Below are positions 32,101 through 42,839 of a stretch of 64,000 nucleotides of DNA, in pieces (positions within the stretch are counted from its first letter, which is position 1; each line of letters opens with the position of its first letter). A program made the position numbers and the translations under genes. Source of the DNA: Liolophura sinensis (taxonomy: Eukaryota; Mollusca; Polyplacophora; Chitonida; Chitonidae); assembly GCF_032854445.1 (NCBI RefSeq), contig NC_088295.1:75420028-75484027 (forward strand), given 5' to 3'. The notes beneath the pieces were generated by a model. The model saw only the letters and a list, made by a program, of their open reading frames with translations, was not told the DNA's origin and made no database searches.

Positions 32101-35100
32101 TGGAGAATATAACATAAAAAGACATGGAGAGCAAAACCAGAGCAGCGACGACAAGTGATCATACGTTACTGATGAAATCCGGCTTCTTGTCATTTTCCTA
32201 AGATAGCCTCCTTTCCCGGACGAAGTATACCTTCACGAAAAATGGCCCATTTTGACAGAAGTTTGGCGTATCGTAGACAGTATTGGTACCGCATGCCCTT
32301 AACATGCCAAAGGCCTACAGCTGTACCAAGGCGTAGACAAACTTTGAACAGTCTATATTTTTATCTTGTTATTAACATCCATGGCAGTCAGTTTAAGAGA
32401 ATAATCTTATCCCTAACTGATTTATTTATTTAATTTGATTTATTTGATCGGCGTTTTACGCCGTACTCAAGAACATTTCACCTATACGACGGCGGCTAGC
32501 ATTATGGTGGGTGGAAACCGGGCAGAGCCCGGGGGAAACCCACGACTATCCGCAGGTTGCTGACAGACCTTCCCACGTACGATCGGAGAGGAAGCATGAT
32601 CTGGACTTGAACTCACAGCGACCGCATTGGTGAAGGACTCCTGGGTCATTACGCTGCGCTAGCGCGCCACCCCTAACTGATCAGAAAGAACAAATTTGTT
32701 TTTAATAAGTATTTATATTAAACGACCCGTGATGTCAAGTAAGCACTGACCGTACTGTATGTAATCATGATTTTACACTGCCAGCACTTGTAGTATCCCT
32801 GACGAGAACGGAAGTTCCAAACTGCAGTTGAAATACAACTATGTAGAAAACTGAGAAGGTTTTAAGGTTTTCTTTTCTCATACAATAAAAAGATTAATCT
32901 GTTATTTAAATGATGCTAAACACTATTCTAGGACGGCATCCGGGTCTATGAGTGCATGTAGCTTAGTCTCTCTCCTCCCCCTTCCCCCGGTACCTGACGA
33001 ATAAAACCGTGAGCTAACCAGCAGGAACTGGATTCGAACTTTGGACTACATGGATAAAGGTCAGCGAGAACGTCACTGTGCGTCTTAGATAACTCATCTC
33101 CCATAAATAAATACACTGAGTGTAAACAATATTGAAAAAGGAGCAGTAATCTGAGAAATATGGCTTCTAAAATTACTTGATAATTAGGCTGGTTTTATGC
33201 ATTTTTTCCGCCAATCTTCGGTAGTTGCCACCGAATTACGTCATAATAAGTCCAACCTTGAGGAGCTGCCAGAGCTATGCCATTTAGTTTAGTGTCAAAA
33301 AAGCTACAAGAGTGACAACGCGCATATCACATTTCTGCACGAAATGATTTGCTGTTCTGTGTACGCTGGGAAAAAAGGTAATAGAAGAACCCTACTGTTA
33401 TGTTTTTAGGTTTCCAGACGATTTGGTCCTCGGGAAGGCGTGGATTTACTGATCAAGACGGAAGGATTTTGTACCCACCCAAAACAGACGTATTTGCTCT
33501 CGTTATTCTACAGCTGCACGTTACAGGAGGAAAAAAGCTGAATTTCAACAACGGCACTTGCACACTGTAGTTATAAATTACTAATAACTCAACTGAAAAC
33601 TCACTGATGATAAATCTCTACATTAACGCCGACTTTCACATAGCTGTACGCGATCATGTGCCCCTATAGGCATAGGCTATTCGGAATGCCGAAAATAACA
33701 CGTATTGATCGTTGTCTTCGAATATAGGTACGGATTTAGTCACTCGCGGAATAGAATGATATCAATTTAAAGCGGACAGAAGGAAAGAATAGTAAATATG
33801 TTTTTAATCTTAAGTTAAACACTCGAAATGTACAGTGTAACACAGGATAAAGCTATAGCGTACTAGGAAATGCTTGGGCATAGGTCAAATTAAAGTCTGA
33901 CTTCAACGTCGTCCACTATGGATTCAAATTGATACAGCAGTATATTTTACTTCTGTGTAGCTTCGAAAATGTCATCTTTTGGATACTACTTCCCAGGTTA
34001 TTTAGACCAGCTACAAACTTGGGTTGCTCATCTGTGACGTCACCCGCTGATGTTACCTTTCCTCGGCCATTGATGCGCACAAATTATAACACCTGTATTT
34101 TTTTTTTACATGAAAATGCTATTTTAGAGCCTGTGGGATTGGTTACCTTTGCTTCGATCAATGTAGTACAAATGTATAGCCATAAACGAAGTATAAATGA
34201 AGATGTGGATAATTGGGCTATAAAAGGGGCTCTAACACATTATTGTATAACTTCATGACTCTATACTATGACACAGGCCTTGCAGGATATATAAAACAAT
34301 TACTCACTTGTTGTATATAAAAGTATCAGGGAGCCACACTCTGTGGGATGGTATTCGCATTGACTGTAAGTTGTTGAAATCTTCCGGGTTCCAAGACAGA
34401 CTTAGGTCCTGCCATACCTTCCAGCACAATACCATGAAACATTTGAAATATTGTAAGGTTGATCATGGATCTTTGGATTTTAAATTACGACCTAAAGACA
34501 ACTTGTAGCCCAGCAAAATGTCATTATGAAAGCAATTAATTCGAACGGGAGCTACTTTGGTCAGACGGTATATGATACATATACAATCGACCGCACGGGC
34601 ATGGGTTTGGCTGGAGAATGCACCCTGGTATTTGTGTAATTACTTGAGAAGAACAAAGCAAACTCTTCATAATACAGCATAATACGGCACGGAAGGTGCC
34701 CACAAAGTCTGCCGGGTGTCAACATGGCGAAACAGAAGAGGGCTAACTAACGGCTGAATGTAAGTGGAGACATCCAGATACACCCATTGTGCCATGGTGG
34801 AGGAAACAAAGCCTTTGCGCCTCACCAGATCTCTCATATTTCACATACTGTGACTCTTAATTACATGGCATTTCCTAATGAAAGCATTTCCCGAGCAGGC
34901 TGGCGTGCCCAATTAGCGAATGCTTCAGTAATGCTTCTTGTGTGTATGTGTGAATGCTTGACGTTTTACTTCGCACTTGTCGCAACAATGTTCAGTCATA
35001 TGACGACTAGGAGTCATTAGGTGTGTGCACACACTGTGTGTTCTTGTGGCAGAGCGAATCTATGTAAACTTCTGTCTCCAGACGTGACACTTCACACAGT

Positions 35101-38100
35101 CACATTATACTAACACCGGTCCAACCAGTCTTGTTTCCTTGTGCTAACCTTCCAATGCTCAGCGCCAAGCGAGGCTGCACCACGTACCATTTTTTATGTG
35201 TTTGGTATTACTCGACCTGGGATCAAACTCGGGTCGACCGATACCAAAGTGCTGTGTGCCCAGGTGGGACGCTCTAACCATTAGGCCACCGAAACGGCCA
35301 GTGCTGCCAAGCACATGCACCTTAACATTGCCAAATACTTGCACGTGGGGGTAAGATTCCATATATAGGACTCATTTCTGACACATTCTTCTTCAACCTT
35401 AGACCGCTTCGATGGCCTGCTTAGAGCCTCAAGTCGGGAGACCCCGGGATCAAACCCGGGTCGGATCCGGATACGAAAGACTTTAAAAATGGTACATGCT
35501 GCTTCCTCGCTTGGCGCCCAGCATTGAGGTTGGACCAAGGAAGCATGATTGGTTGGCCGGGTGTCACTATAATATGGCTGGGTGTGGCGGCAGCACTTTG
35601 GCGGCATGGACACGCCCTGCTATAAGAAGACACACACCTAATGACTCCTCGTCGTCATATGACTGAAAAGTTGTTAAGTACGACGTTGAGCGCCAAGCAT
35701 ACATACCTTCATGCTGTTGGTCTTCCTGAGGTCAACACACCTATTTTGTCGAGAAACGGTCTATGCCGAATGATACAATTAGAAAATACACACGGGCTCC
35801 TATGAAAGCGCCAGATAAGTAGAAACACTGGTCACCAAAAGTTAAAGTGCACATAAATACGACTTTTGTATTTATGCATTTGCGTATTTCTTTGATTATT
35901 TTCTAACGACATATTAAAATATTTCATATATACGATGGAGGTAAGCTTTATGGGTTGAGAAAAACTGGAGTACCTGGGGGTAAACCACGGACCCTTTACA
36001 ATTTATTGACGAACTTCCGTTCGTCAATAAATTCGTTCCACCCTTCGTTAATGGTGGAAGACCGTTACACAACGCACACGGCCACACGAGTTTCGTCGAC
36101 CATTTATTGTCAACAACGCCTGATGAACAAACTCTGAGTTTTCACTCTCATACTTTATCCACAGATTCTCTGTCCAAGGCCGGGATAGAACACGCATCTG
36201 GTGTGTCCTACCCTTTGAAGAGACAAGCTACCAGACCGTTGTTCGAGACTCACCTGGTCAATAAACACGCTGGTCGTCAGAATCTGATGCCTTTCGTCCT
36301 AAAACGGAACGATTTAATTAGGCATCAAACTTAAAGTTATTTCATATGATGCGTGTATTAAAATTCCAGGGGCGCAACTTCGAGAAATTTCCAAAAAGCG
36401 TGTTTGTTTGTTTTGCTTTAATGAACAACATCCACGTTGTACCTAAGTATAGTGTTTGCACATTGCATTGACTCAGGCAAAAAAAACAAAAACCCAAAAA
36501 AAATCAACAGAAAAAAAACATAACAAACAAACAAAAGAAAAACACAAAACAAATAAACGACAGACTTATTGAACTTAGCTTATTTTGTGAATCCAGAGGA
36601 CGATTCTACAAAGCCATTTCTGACTTTAGTCAACCCCCCCCCCCCAAAAAAAATGTCTTTCCAAAAACCCGCAGTTTTTGGTGCTGAAAACTGAAATTTG
36701 AATTCTTTTGGCTTAAGACAACACTGATGAGGTGGACAAAGTTTTACTTTATAAAACCAAAAAATAAGCTTTAAGATCGTATTTCAAATTTTGACTGAAG
36801 CCAGAAATGTCTTTGTGGAATGGGTCGAGGGTCCTTGTAGATTTTTTTGATCGAACGATTTAACAACAGTGAGCATCACCCTAAAACACACCATACCCTG
36901 AGTACCCCAAATCCATGCTCTGGGATATAAAGATCCAGCAAAAAGAAATATCCTTACACCTCAGTAACATGTCAGAATGCAAATTTCTGCTGGCCCACGC
37001 AAGATCAACAGGTTTTTAGCTTTTCCCCATGTGTCTGGACATTTTAATCAGTTTCTTGTTAAGACGCTTCCAAGTTGTATAACCAACAGTTAGAGGTAGA
37101 ATGAAACACGATGCGTCAATGGATGCTGGTTAGTGGCCGTGCAATTATATTCCAACCAATTTGGCAGGAAGTTAATTATGCTAATAAAGGCCAGGTATGC
37201 AATACAATGCAATATTCCGCGCGAAATCCTGTCCAAGTAAAAAGTTTAGCTTTACCCACCTATATTTTGATATAAAATTTCATACATATGACAGTTTTTG
37301 GAAAGTTCAATGAAGCTGGAAGTCGTCGATGTGACTGACATGCGGCTACTAAATTGGCACACCTACCAGGTCAATAATCTGATTAAGTCTTAACCCAAAT
37401 TTCACAGTGATCACTCCTGACGTGTTGGTAGATGGTCTGACAGCTATTTCATACCCATCCATGATCTCCTGAAAGAGTCGTTGCTCGTCGGGAACTCGTT
37501 CTTCATACCGTTGTGTTTCTGAAAGGAAAAACCCATCCATTTCTATATTATATTTCTATATATTTCCATAAACCCCGTCATACGGCCCCGTTCATTATTG
37601 GTAGATGTTTACTATATAATAACTACATTTCTAGGTTACACATTAACAGTTAACTCAAAGAAAGGCATCCGAGTTGACAGTTTTGAGGCCGTTTCATATG
37701 CCCATGTGATATTTCTTGAATTAAGACAATTATATTTACCTATTTGTTAAACATAATATATAATTATAATACGGTAAACATTTTAAGGTAACAACCGTAT
37801 CTACTGAATGTAAAAAAAGCTAAAGACAGCAACCGTATCTACTCATTGTAAACATTCTAAAGGCAGTAACCGTATCTACTGATTGTACACATTCTAAAGG
37901 TAGCAACCGTATCTATTGATTGTAAACATTTAAAGGTAACAACCATATCTACTGATTGTACACATTCTAAAGGTAGCAACCGTATCTACTGATTGTAAGC
38001 ATTCTAAAGGTAGCAACCCTATCTATTGATTGTAAACATTTAAAGGTAGCAAAAGTATCTATTGATTGTAAACATTTAAAGGTAACAACCGTATCTACTG

Positions 38101-38876
38101 ATTGTAAACATTTAAAAGTAACAACCGTATCTACTGATTGTAAACATTTAAAGGTAGCAACCGCATCTACTGATTGTAAACATTTAAAGGTAGCAACCGC
38201 ATCTACTGATTGTAAACATTTAAAGGTAGCAACCGCATCTAGTGATTGTAAACATTTAAAGGTAGCAACCGTATCTACTGATTGTACACATTCTATAGGT
38301 AGCAACCGTATCTACTGATTGTAAACATTTAAAGGTAGCAACCGTATCTATTGACTGTAAACATTCCAAAGGTAGCAACCGTATCTACTGATTGTAAGCA
38401 CTCGAAAGGTAGCAACCGTATCTACTGATTGTAAACATTTAAAGGTAGCAACCGTATCTACTGATTGTAAACATTCTAAAGCAGCGACCGTATCTACTGA
38501 TTGTAAACATTTAAAGGTAGCAACCGTATCTACTGACTGTAAACATTTAAAGGTAGCAACCGTATCTACTGATTGTAAACATTCTAAAGGTAACAACCGT
38601 ATCTACTGATTGTACGATGTCAACTATAGGCCTGTATGTAGGAGTGATACACATATACAGGCCCGTACATGGGAATGTGGTGGGTTTCCCGCGGGCTCTG
38701 CCCGATTTCCTCCTACCATAATGCTGGCCGCCGTCGTATAAGTGAAATATTCTTGAATACGGCGTAAAACACCGTAAAATACGACAAATACGCACCTGTT
38801 CATACTTACCGTTATGAGCTGCCGTCACAATTCCAGACAGAAGAACGACATACAGACAGAATTTAATCCCTTCCAT
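28396..38876 (-). CDS. Nicotinic acetylcholine receptor alpha-type subunit, complete seven-exon gene
   Basis: Pentameric cys-loop ligand-gated ion channel subunit of the plasma membrane. Minus-strand exons are 38876-38810, 37518-37367, 36298-36254, 34417-34308, 32069-31525, 30715-30522 and 29112-28396. They total 1830 nt (609 residues), all GT-AG, all phases consistent. The first four exons (67, 152, 45, 110 nt) match the classic nAChR exon sizes. Features: signal peptide (1-20), cys-loop C159-C173, loop B W180, vicinal cysteines C225-C226 (alpha type), M1 about 243-266, M2 about 274-293 with Glu273 before it (cation-selective), M3 about 308-332, cytoplasmic loop to about 568, M4 569-587, short extracellular tail. 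Odd: loop C lacks the usual tyrosines (Glu and His there), and the segment normally TTNVWL reads TTSVFI. Ligand is therefore uncertain. No gene symbol is given because orthology cannot be settled by eye. Confidence 0.95.
30522..30715 (-). CDS. nAChR exon 6: M3 and start of cytoplasmic loop
   Basis: Preceded by attgattttacag and followed by gtacgt. Encodes GIYLCCVMTMTSFSVIMAVL then VINLYHRGVRTPRAPAWLR, typical of nAChR M3 and the following PxxxxR.W region. 194 nt, phase 1 to 0. Confidence 0.92.
31195..31330 (-). mobile_element. Nin-type SINE, minus orientation, truncated
   Basis: Contains cgccgtactcaagaatattt, cacttatatgactgcggcca, gcattatggtgacaggaaac and acccacgacaatcagcaggt. Stops before the tRNA head. 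Lies between nAChR exons 6 and 5. Confidence 0.85.
31525..32069 (-). CDS. nAChR exon 5 (fused): cys-loop to M2
   Basis: A 545-nt exon preceded by gtttcatttcag. Encodes ADGSSTGFVAGQYVLV, the cys-loop CQVNIKYFPFDDQFC, FGSWIYN, SCCVEPHTDLVYKLHIRRRT, M1 with IIPC, GEKVTLGLSVFLAF.. M2 and the M2-M3 loop ESVPLI. Introns that separate these parts in vertebrate genes are absent. Donor gtaagg, phase 1. Confidence 0.95.
32425..32672 (-). mobile_element. Nin-type SINE, minus orientation, near complete
   Basis: Runs from a tttattt-rich tail through cggcgttttacgccgtactc, the core ggtggaaaccgggcagagcc, acccacgactatccgcaggt, to cttgaactcacagcgaccgc and tcattacgctgcgctagcgc, which is the tRNA-like head on the minus strand. 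Head end is cut at about 32672. Lies in nAChR intron 4. Confidence 0.9.
34308..34417 (-). CDS. nAChR exon 4
   Basis: 110 nt, canonical length. Encodes VWQDLSLSWNPEDFNNLQSM, RIPSHRVWLPDTFIYN and the first two bases of the next Asn. Supplies the loop D Trp (residue 90) and loop A Tyr (123). Donor gtgagta. The acceptor is ctggaag, an AAG rather than CAG site. Confidence 0.92.
34930..35312 (-). mobile_element. TCAC-tail tRNA-derived SINE, minus orientation
   Basis: Plus-strand order is tail side (gttcagtcatatgacgacta, gagtcattaggtgtgtgcac), body (tcagcgccaagcgaggctgc), then the tRNA-like head with box B (gggatcaaactcgggtcgac reversed) and tgggacgctctaaccattag. Forms a head-to-head pair with the copy at 35400. 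Confidence 0.8.
35400..35710 (+). mobile_element. TCAC-tail tRNA-derived SINE, plus orientation
   Basis: Head gaccgcttcgatggcctgct with box B ggatcaaacccgggtc, body cttcctcgcttggcgcccag, tail side gactcctcgtcgtcatatga and ctgaaaagttgttaagtacg. Inverted relative to the 34930 copy, 90 bp apart, in nAChR intron 3. Confidence 0.85.
35880..36120 (-). mobile_element. Diverged relative of the Nin-type SINE
   Basis: Keeps catattaaaatatttcatat, atacgatggaggtaagcttt, atgggttgagaaaaact and gtaaaccacgga, the same layout as 53965 and 58165. The family core is recognisable only by the order of motifs. A short inverted repeat (gacgaacttccgttcgtcaa) follows at about 36008. Confidence 0.55.
36254..36298 (-). 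CDS. nAChR exon 3, 45-nt micro-exon
   Basis: Lies between ttccgttttag and gtgagt and encodes exactly 15 residues, DERHQILTTSVFIDQ, matching the universal nAChR exon 3 (DEKNQVLTTNVWLxQ type). Phase 0 to 0. Too short for an ORF search. The usual Trp of this segment is Phe here. Confidence 0.9.
37367..37518 (-). CDS. nAChR exon 2
   Basis: Preceded by ttttcctttcag. Encodes ETQRYEERVPDEQRLFQEIM, DGYEIAVRPSTNTSGVITV and KFGLRLNQIIDL. The donor ctg|gtaggt gives exactly 152 nt and phase 0, the canonical size; the next GT (four bases downstream) would break the frame with exon 3. Confidence 0.92.
37790..38615. repeat. 36-bp minisatellite in nAChR intron 1, about 22 units
   Basis: Unit includes aaaggtagcaaccgtatcta then ctgattgtaaacattt, with acattctaaagg variants. 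Units abut directly, so there are no CRISPR-like spacers. On the minus strand the array reads as a 12-residue repeat (LQSVDTVATFKC). Intronic. Confidence 0.95.
38665..38785 (+). mobile_element. Nin-type SINE 3' fragment in nAChR intron 1
   Basis: Contains gtgggtttcccgcgggctct, gcccgatttcctcctaccat, aatgctggccgccgtcgtat, aagtgaaatattcttgaata and cggcgtaaaacacc. The tRNA head is missing. It begins right after the 36-bp array. Confidence 0.85.
38810..38876 (-). CDS. nAChR exon 1: signal peptide
   Basis: ATG at 38876 in good context (gtggaaaaATGG). Encodes MEGIKFCLYVVLLSGIVTAA then HN, a classic cleavable signal peptide. Donor G|gtaagtatg, phase 1. 67 nt. Confidence 0.9.
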
Positions 38877-38999
38877 TTTTCCACATCAGAAGTCAGCGAA
38901 ATATTGGGTATTGTCTGGGAACACAAAGCTCTTCATTAAAAACTTGACTGTATATACATACCTGTATAACCGTGATCGAAATCAGTTTTATGTGGTGAA

Positions 39000-41300
39000 C
39001 GCAATGAAAATTGAAGCAGTCGTGGGAAATTGATCCTATTCTATAAGGGATTAACATGCAAAATTTGGGACGAAGAATATTTTGACTACAAGAAGAAGAT
39101 ACACCTTACTTTAAATCTGGAATTCAATAATCAAACAGCAAACTTCAACCATGCCCAAAAGGGGGCAAAGCGATTTGTTAGGTGTCACCAAGGACAGGTA
39201 AAGGAACAACCTGGTATATGGGTAAGGTAAAATATGGTGTCTTGTAATGGGATGATCAACAACGACTGGTAACTGGCATGGTAAGCATCAATGTCCATAT
39301 TTTACAGCTAAAGAAAAATTCGCAAGAAACAGGGAGAAGTGAATAGGCCTATGATGTCTTGTTACTGGCTGATTACCACAGACAGATAAATGAGCAGGAT
39401 GGTGAGAACGGCCAAATGATAGGCCCGTGTTAAAAGACAGGGCCTCAAAAGTTTCTCCGTTGTCAAAAATTTGGCTGATCTGTGTCAAAAGAGCGAACAA
39501 CTGACCGACAGAACAGCAACTTTTACAGCTGATTATCACAACAAAAAGGCGATAGATTTCAAATTTAATCTGTACCGTGAGAAAATAATTTCCAAAAATT
39601 TCATTCCAAAAACTATTCGTTTTTCAAGGGCCATCAACAACCCTGCTGAACAGAACATATGGTAATGCTGCATGGAATTATTAATAGCAGATTTATTTTA
39701 TTTCATGAAGTTTTAACTTCTATTATCAGTTACCATACAATGTAATAAATACCTTAAAGGTGAAATAATGAGACACAAATAGACCTCATATAACTGAATT
39801 TACCTCAACTTATCGGAAGCCAAAGTGTGCATTCGATCTTTACCCCCGAGTTTCTATAATTATACACTTTACAGCTATTTACGGGCATTAACCAGCCTGC
39901 CGTTTGCATTCAGAATTGTTTTCCATTGATACCATTTCTATATTTAGGCATATTAAGTCAGCAGGTGGCCTGTGCATGTAACACAGTTTTCAGAAACACG
40001 CTAACAATACATTAACGCTAAACTGTTGTATTACCAGATCGGAAGGCCTGATAACTTGAAAGTCTGCTGAAGTCACAAATCACGGTATAAACTCGATGAC
40101 AAATGAAGCTGTAGGCCACATACTCCAGGAGTTCTGTGGGATTTACTTTCTAGGGAATGGAGTGACAAGTGTCCCACCGTTTTAGAATTTGTGATAGCAG
40201 TATTGACTTTATTTAATACTTCGACTTGATAAAGCGCAGTGTTGTATCATTGTATTCCTGTCAATGTGTCGGCAGTTGTATAAATAAGAACGACAGAAAA
40301 AAAGCCACAGCTTTGTCAGTAAACCAATTGACCGTATAAATATCAAGTATATTGGCTATACGTGTAGCATGGTAAGCCTCGATGTCCAAATGTGACGATT
40401 ATGACAAATTCGTAAGGAACAGAATTCCCTTACGTTACTAGTCACCAAAGGATTACGAACTTTCCATGAAAGTGCAACAAACTGCTATAGAGATTAACTG
40501 ATTTGTTTAGAGACGGAGGACACAACCGTAAAAAGTATATCCGAAATATAATATAATTAATAAGAGATAATGTAATCTTTACCCGTCAGACTTTTCCCAC
40601 AATAAGAAGATGTGTTGCTGTTTGTCTTTATGTATCTAATTTTATAATTAACTGGTATGTATTTCAAAGTAATGGTTGATCATCAATGCATTCAAAAAGC
40701 ATTAAGCATCTTGCTTTTTTTGCTACTTGTCACCTATGTACAGGTGTCTGTAAAATCCCTCACTGTCACCAACAAATTGCTTTTCGTCAGTGAAGCGTAA
40801 CACCAGAAAAACACCACGTAACACATGAGTGTGTTAGACATATATATTATTGCACACAAATACAGTTAAAAACACCTTTCTAATTTATATTGTACATAAG
40901 CTTGTTTTCTTGGCGAAATTTTAACTTAACCCAGGTTGCGTAATAGTTATAATGGTTTTTATCAATGCTGTCATGAAACGGTAGATTCTTGTTAAAAATC
41001 TTTTTGCCTATGGGTTCTCTTTGTTCTCTTCTAAAGACCATTTCTTGTGAAGGTAACTGATATTCTCCGAGACTGTATAAGAGAATTGGGAACAGTAGGT
41101 TGAAATTAACCATTTCAAGAACATCTTGACCATGTCCTGTGCTAAGCGGCAGCCGCATAGCGATAAATGCCGGTAACTCGTACAAACGAACTCCTCGACT
41201 GAAAAGTATTAAACACCTTTTACAAAAATACAAGAAAATTGAACACAATTCCAGAGACCGAAATTCTATCAGGGCTGAATAACTCCACTTTTTGTAGTTG
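39000..41300. other. Upstream of the nAChR gene, nothing recognised
   Basis: AT-rich. A 122-codon minus-strand open frame at 40880-41248 has no recognisable domain and no splice context. Confidence 0.35.
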
Positions 41301-41319
41301 CCAATTTACCACGCAGTTT

Positions 41320-41560
41320 CTCAATTTGTATTTTGGTGTCCCTTGCCGTGTCTCAACAGCCGGGGCTGGCACACTAGGCGGCTCGTCTCTTCAGGAGCAA
41401 CTGCTCTGATAGGTTCTCCCAGCGTGCTGCAAACAGACGAAGATTATCTGTCAGCCACAGACTCAGGTTTGCCCAAGGCCTCGCTGTTTTGTGTGCAAAG
41501 TCTGTGTCAAGTTCCGATTACCATTTTCGCCTCCGGCTGGCTCATTAAGGAGAAAATAAA
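41320..41560. other. GC-richer island of unknown role
   Basis: Base composition changes abruptly here. The plus strand has a 115-codon open frame (41298-41645) including LIGSPSVLQTDEDYLSATDS, which I cannot assign. Could be an isolated exon, a regulatory element or part of a repeat. Confidence 0.25.
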
Positions 41561-42132
41561 TGTAGAGAGGAGTACAATAGTGAAGTTAATAGTTTTTGGG
41601 GATATGCTTATAATAAGGCGGCCGAGAAATTGGTTGACATGTTGATGGAATCTTTCATAACGCCATACCACTAAGCCCATGGCGTCCTGGAAGAACCAAA
41701 GTTAAACTTCAGCGCCCGTGTTTTATCAAGCAACTCAACACTCAAGTCGTAGATTGTAAGTCCTTAAAAAAGCCAAATTCAAAATAGGAAAAGACTCAAA
41801 TTGGGGGTAGTGTAATGTCCTGCAGTAATGAATCTGTGAGTCTAACCTTTATGGAGTGAGACATTTTAGTTGTAGTTGTGTTTGAATTTTTGACCAAAGT
41901 CTTCAGACGTTTGACAAATACGGACCGAGATCTTAATGGACATATAATATAGAGGGATTAAAAGAATAGAGGTTTAAATTTGCTGAAGATTAAATGTGGT
42001 CCGTTTTTATTCATAATATGTTAAGTTTGTTCCGCAGAACGATGAGAGAGCGAACTAAAAATAAAATTCAATGCAAGTCAAGGGAGCACAAAATGACGGT
42101 GTGCCGATGGGAAATATCACAGGTCATCAGGC

Positions 42133-42304
42133 ATACACACATACACACATACATACACACATACACACACACATACATACATACATACATACATACATAC
42201 ATACATACATACATACATACATACATACATACATACATACATACATACATACATACATACATACATACATACATACATACATACATACATACATACATAC
42301 ATAC
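42133..42304. repeat. (ATAC)n microsatellite
   Basis: About 43 near-perfect tetranucleotide units with acac interruptions at the left end. Open frames reading YIHT or MYVC repeats are artefacts of it. Confidence 0.98.
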
Positions 42305-42624
42305 CCCAGTTTCACTTGTAATTTATAAAGAAATAGCACAACTGTAATTGACAGTAAAAATAAAAGTTTTTCTGTCAAAATTCCACATATTAAACATGGC
42401 AGAATGTTATCTATCTTTAAGAACAATTAAGAATTTTACTGCTGGATATCAAGTCGTTTCTATAATTGTAAGGCTTACCAGTTCAGAATATAAGTGAAAG
42501 ACTTTAAGAAAATCCTTTTATTCACATTTAAGAGAATTCAATGTGTGGGACCAAACACATTTGTAGCTTACAGTTCTTCACAGAGGACAAGAAATTTGCT
42601 CAAAGGCGTGCCCTATGGAGGTAG

Positions 42625-42835
42625 GATCAGGCCATCATCGTACCCTCGTCCTGTCGCTCGGCAATGATATGAAGCCATAGCACAATAAGACGAAGCAATG
42701 ACACGGTGGCACAATAAGACGAAGCAATGGCACGATGGCACAATAAGGTGAAGCAATGGCACGATGACACAATAAGACGAAGCAATGGCGCGATGGCACG
42801 TAGTGCATAGATATAACATATACGATGGTGGCTTG
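42625..42835. repeat. Array rich in acgatggcacaataagacga, about 26-bp units
   Basis: Units of the form acaataagacgaagcaatgg plus cacgatggc repeat five times. Word use (acgatgg, cgaagc) resembles the interior of the element at 4185 and the segment at 52460. Confidence 0.75.
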
Positions 42836-42839
42836 TATG

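Noticed and set aside
33000-33080. Box B-like ggattcgaact suggesting a tRNA on the minus strand
   Set aside because: No box A at proper spacing and no cloverleaf.
35355-35400. Alternative candidate for the nAChR 45-nt exon 3 (VEEECVRNESYIWNL)
   Set aside because: No GT donor after it and poor family match; the exon at 36254-36298 fits in length, phase and sequence.
37349-37366. Longer nAChR exon 2 ending at the second GT (37363)
   Set aside because: Would give phase 1 and break the join to exon 3; the gtaggt donor gives the canonical 152 nt.
37967-38596. 36-bp direct repeats resembling a CRISPR array
   Set aside because: Units abut without spacers, the genome is eukaryotic and the array is inside an intron.
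40880-41248. 122-codon minus-strand open frame
   Set aside because: No signal peptide, domain or homology recognised; composition like surrounding AT-rich DNA.
42068-42426. Open frames of YIHT and MYVC repeats
   Set aside because: Readings of the (ATAC)n microsatellite.
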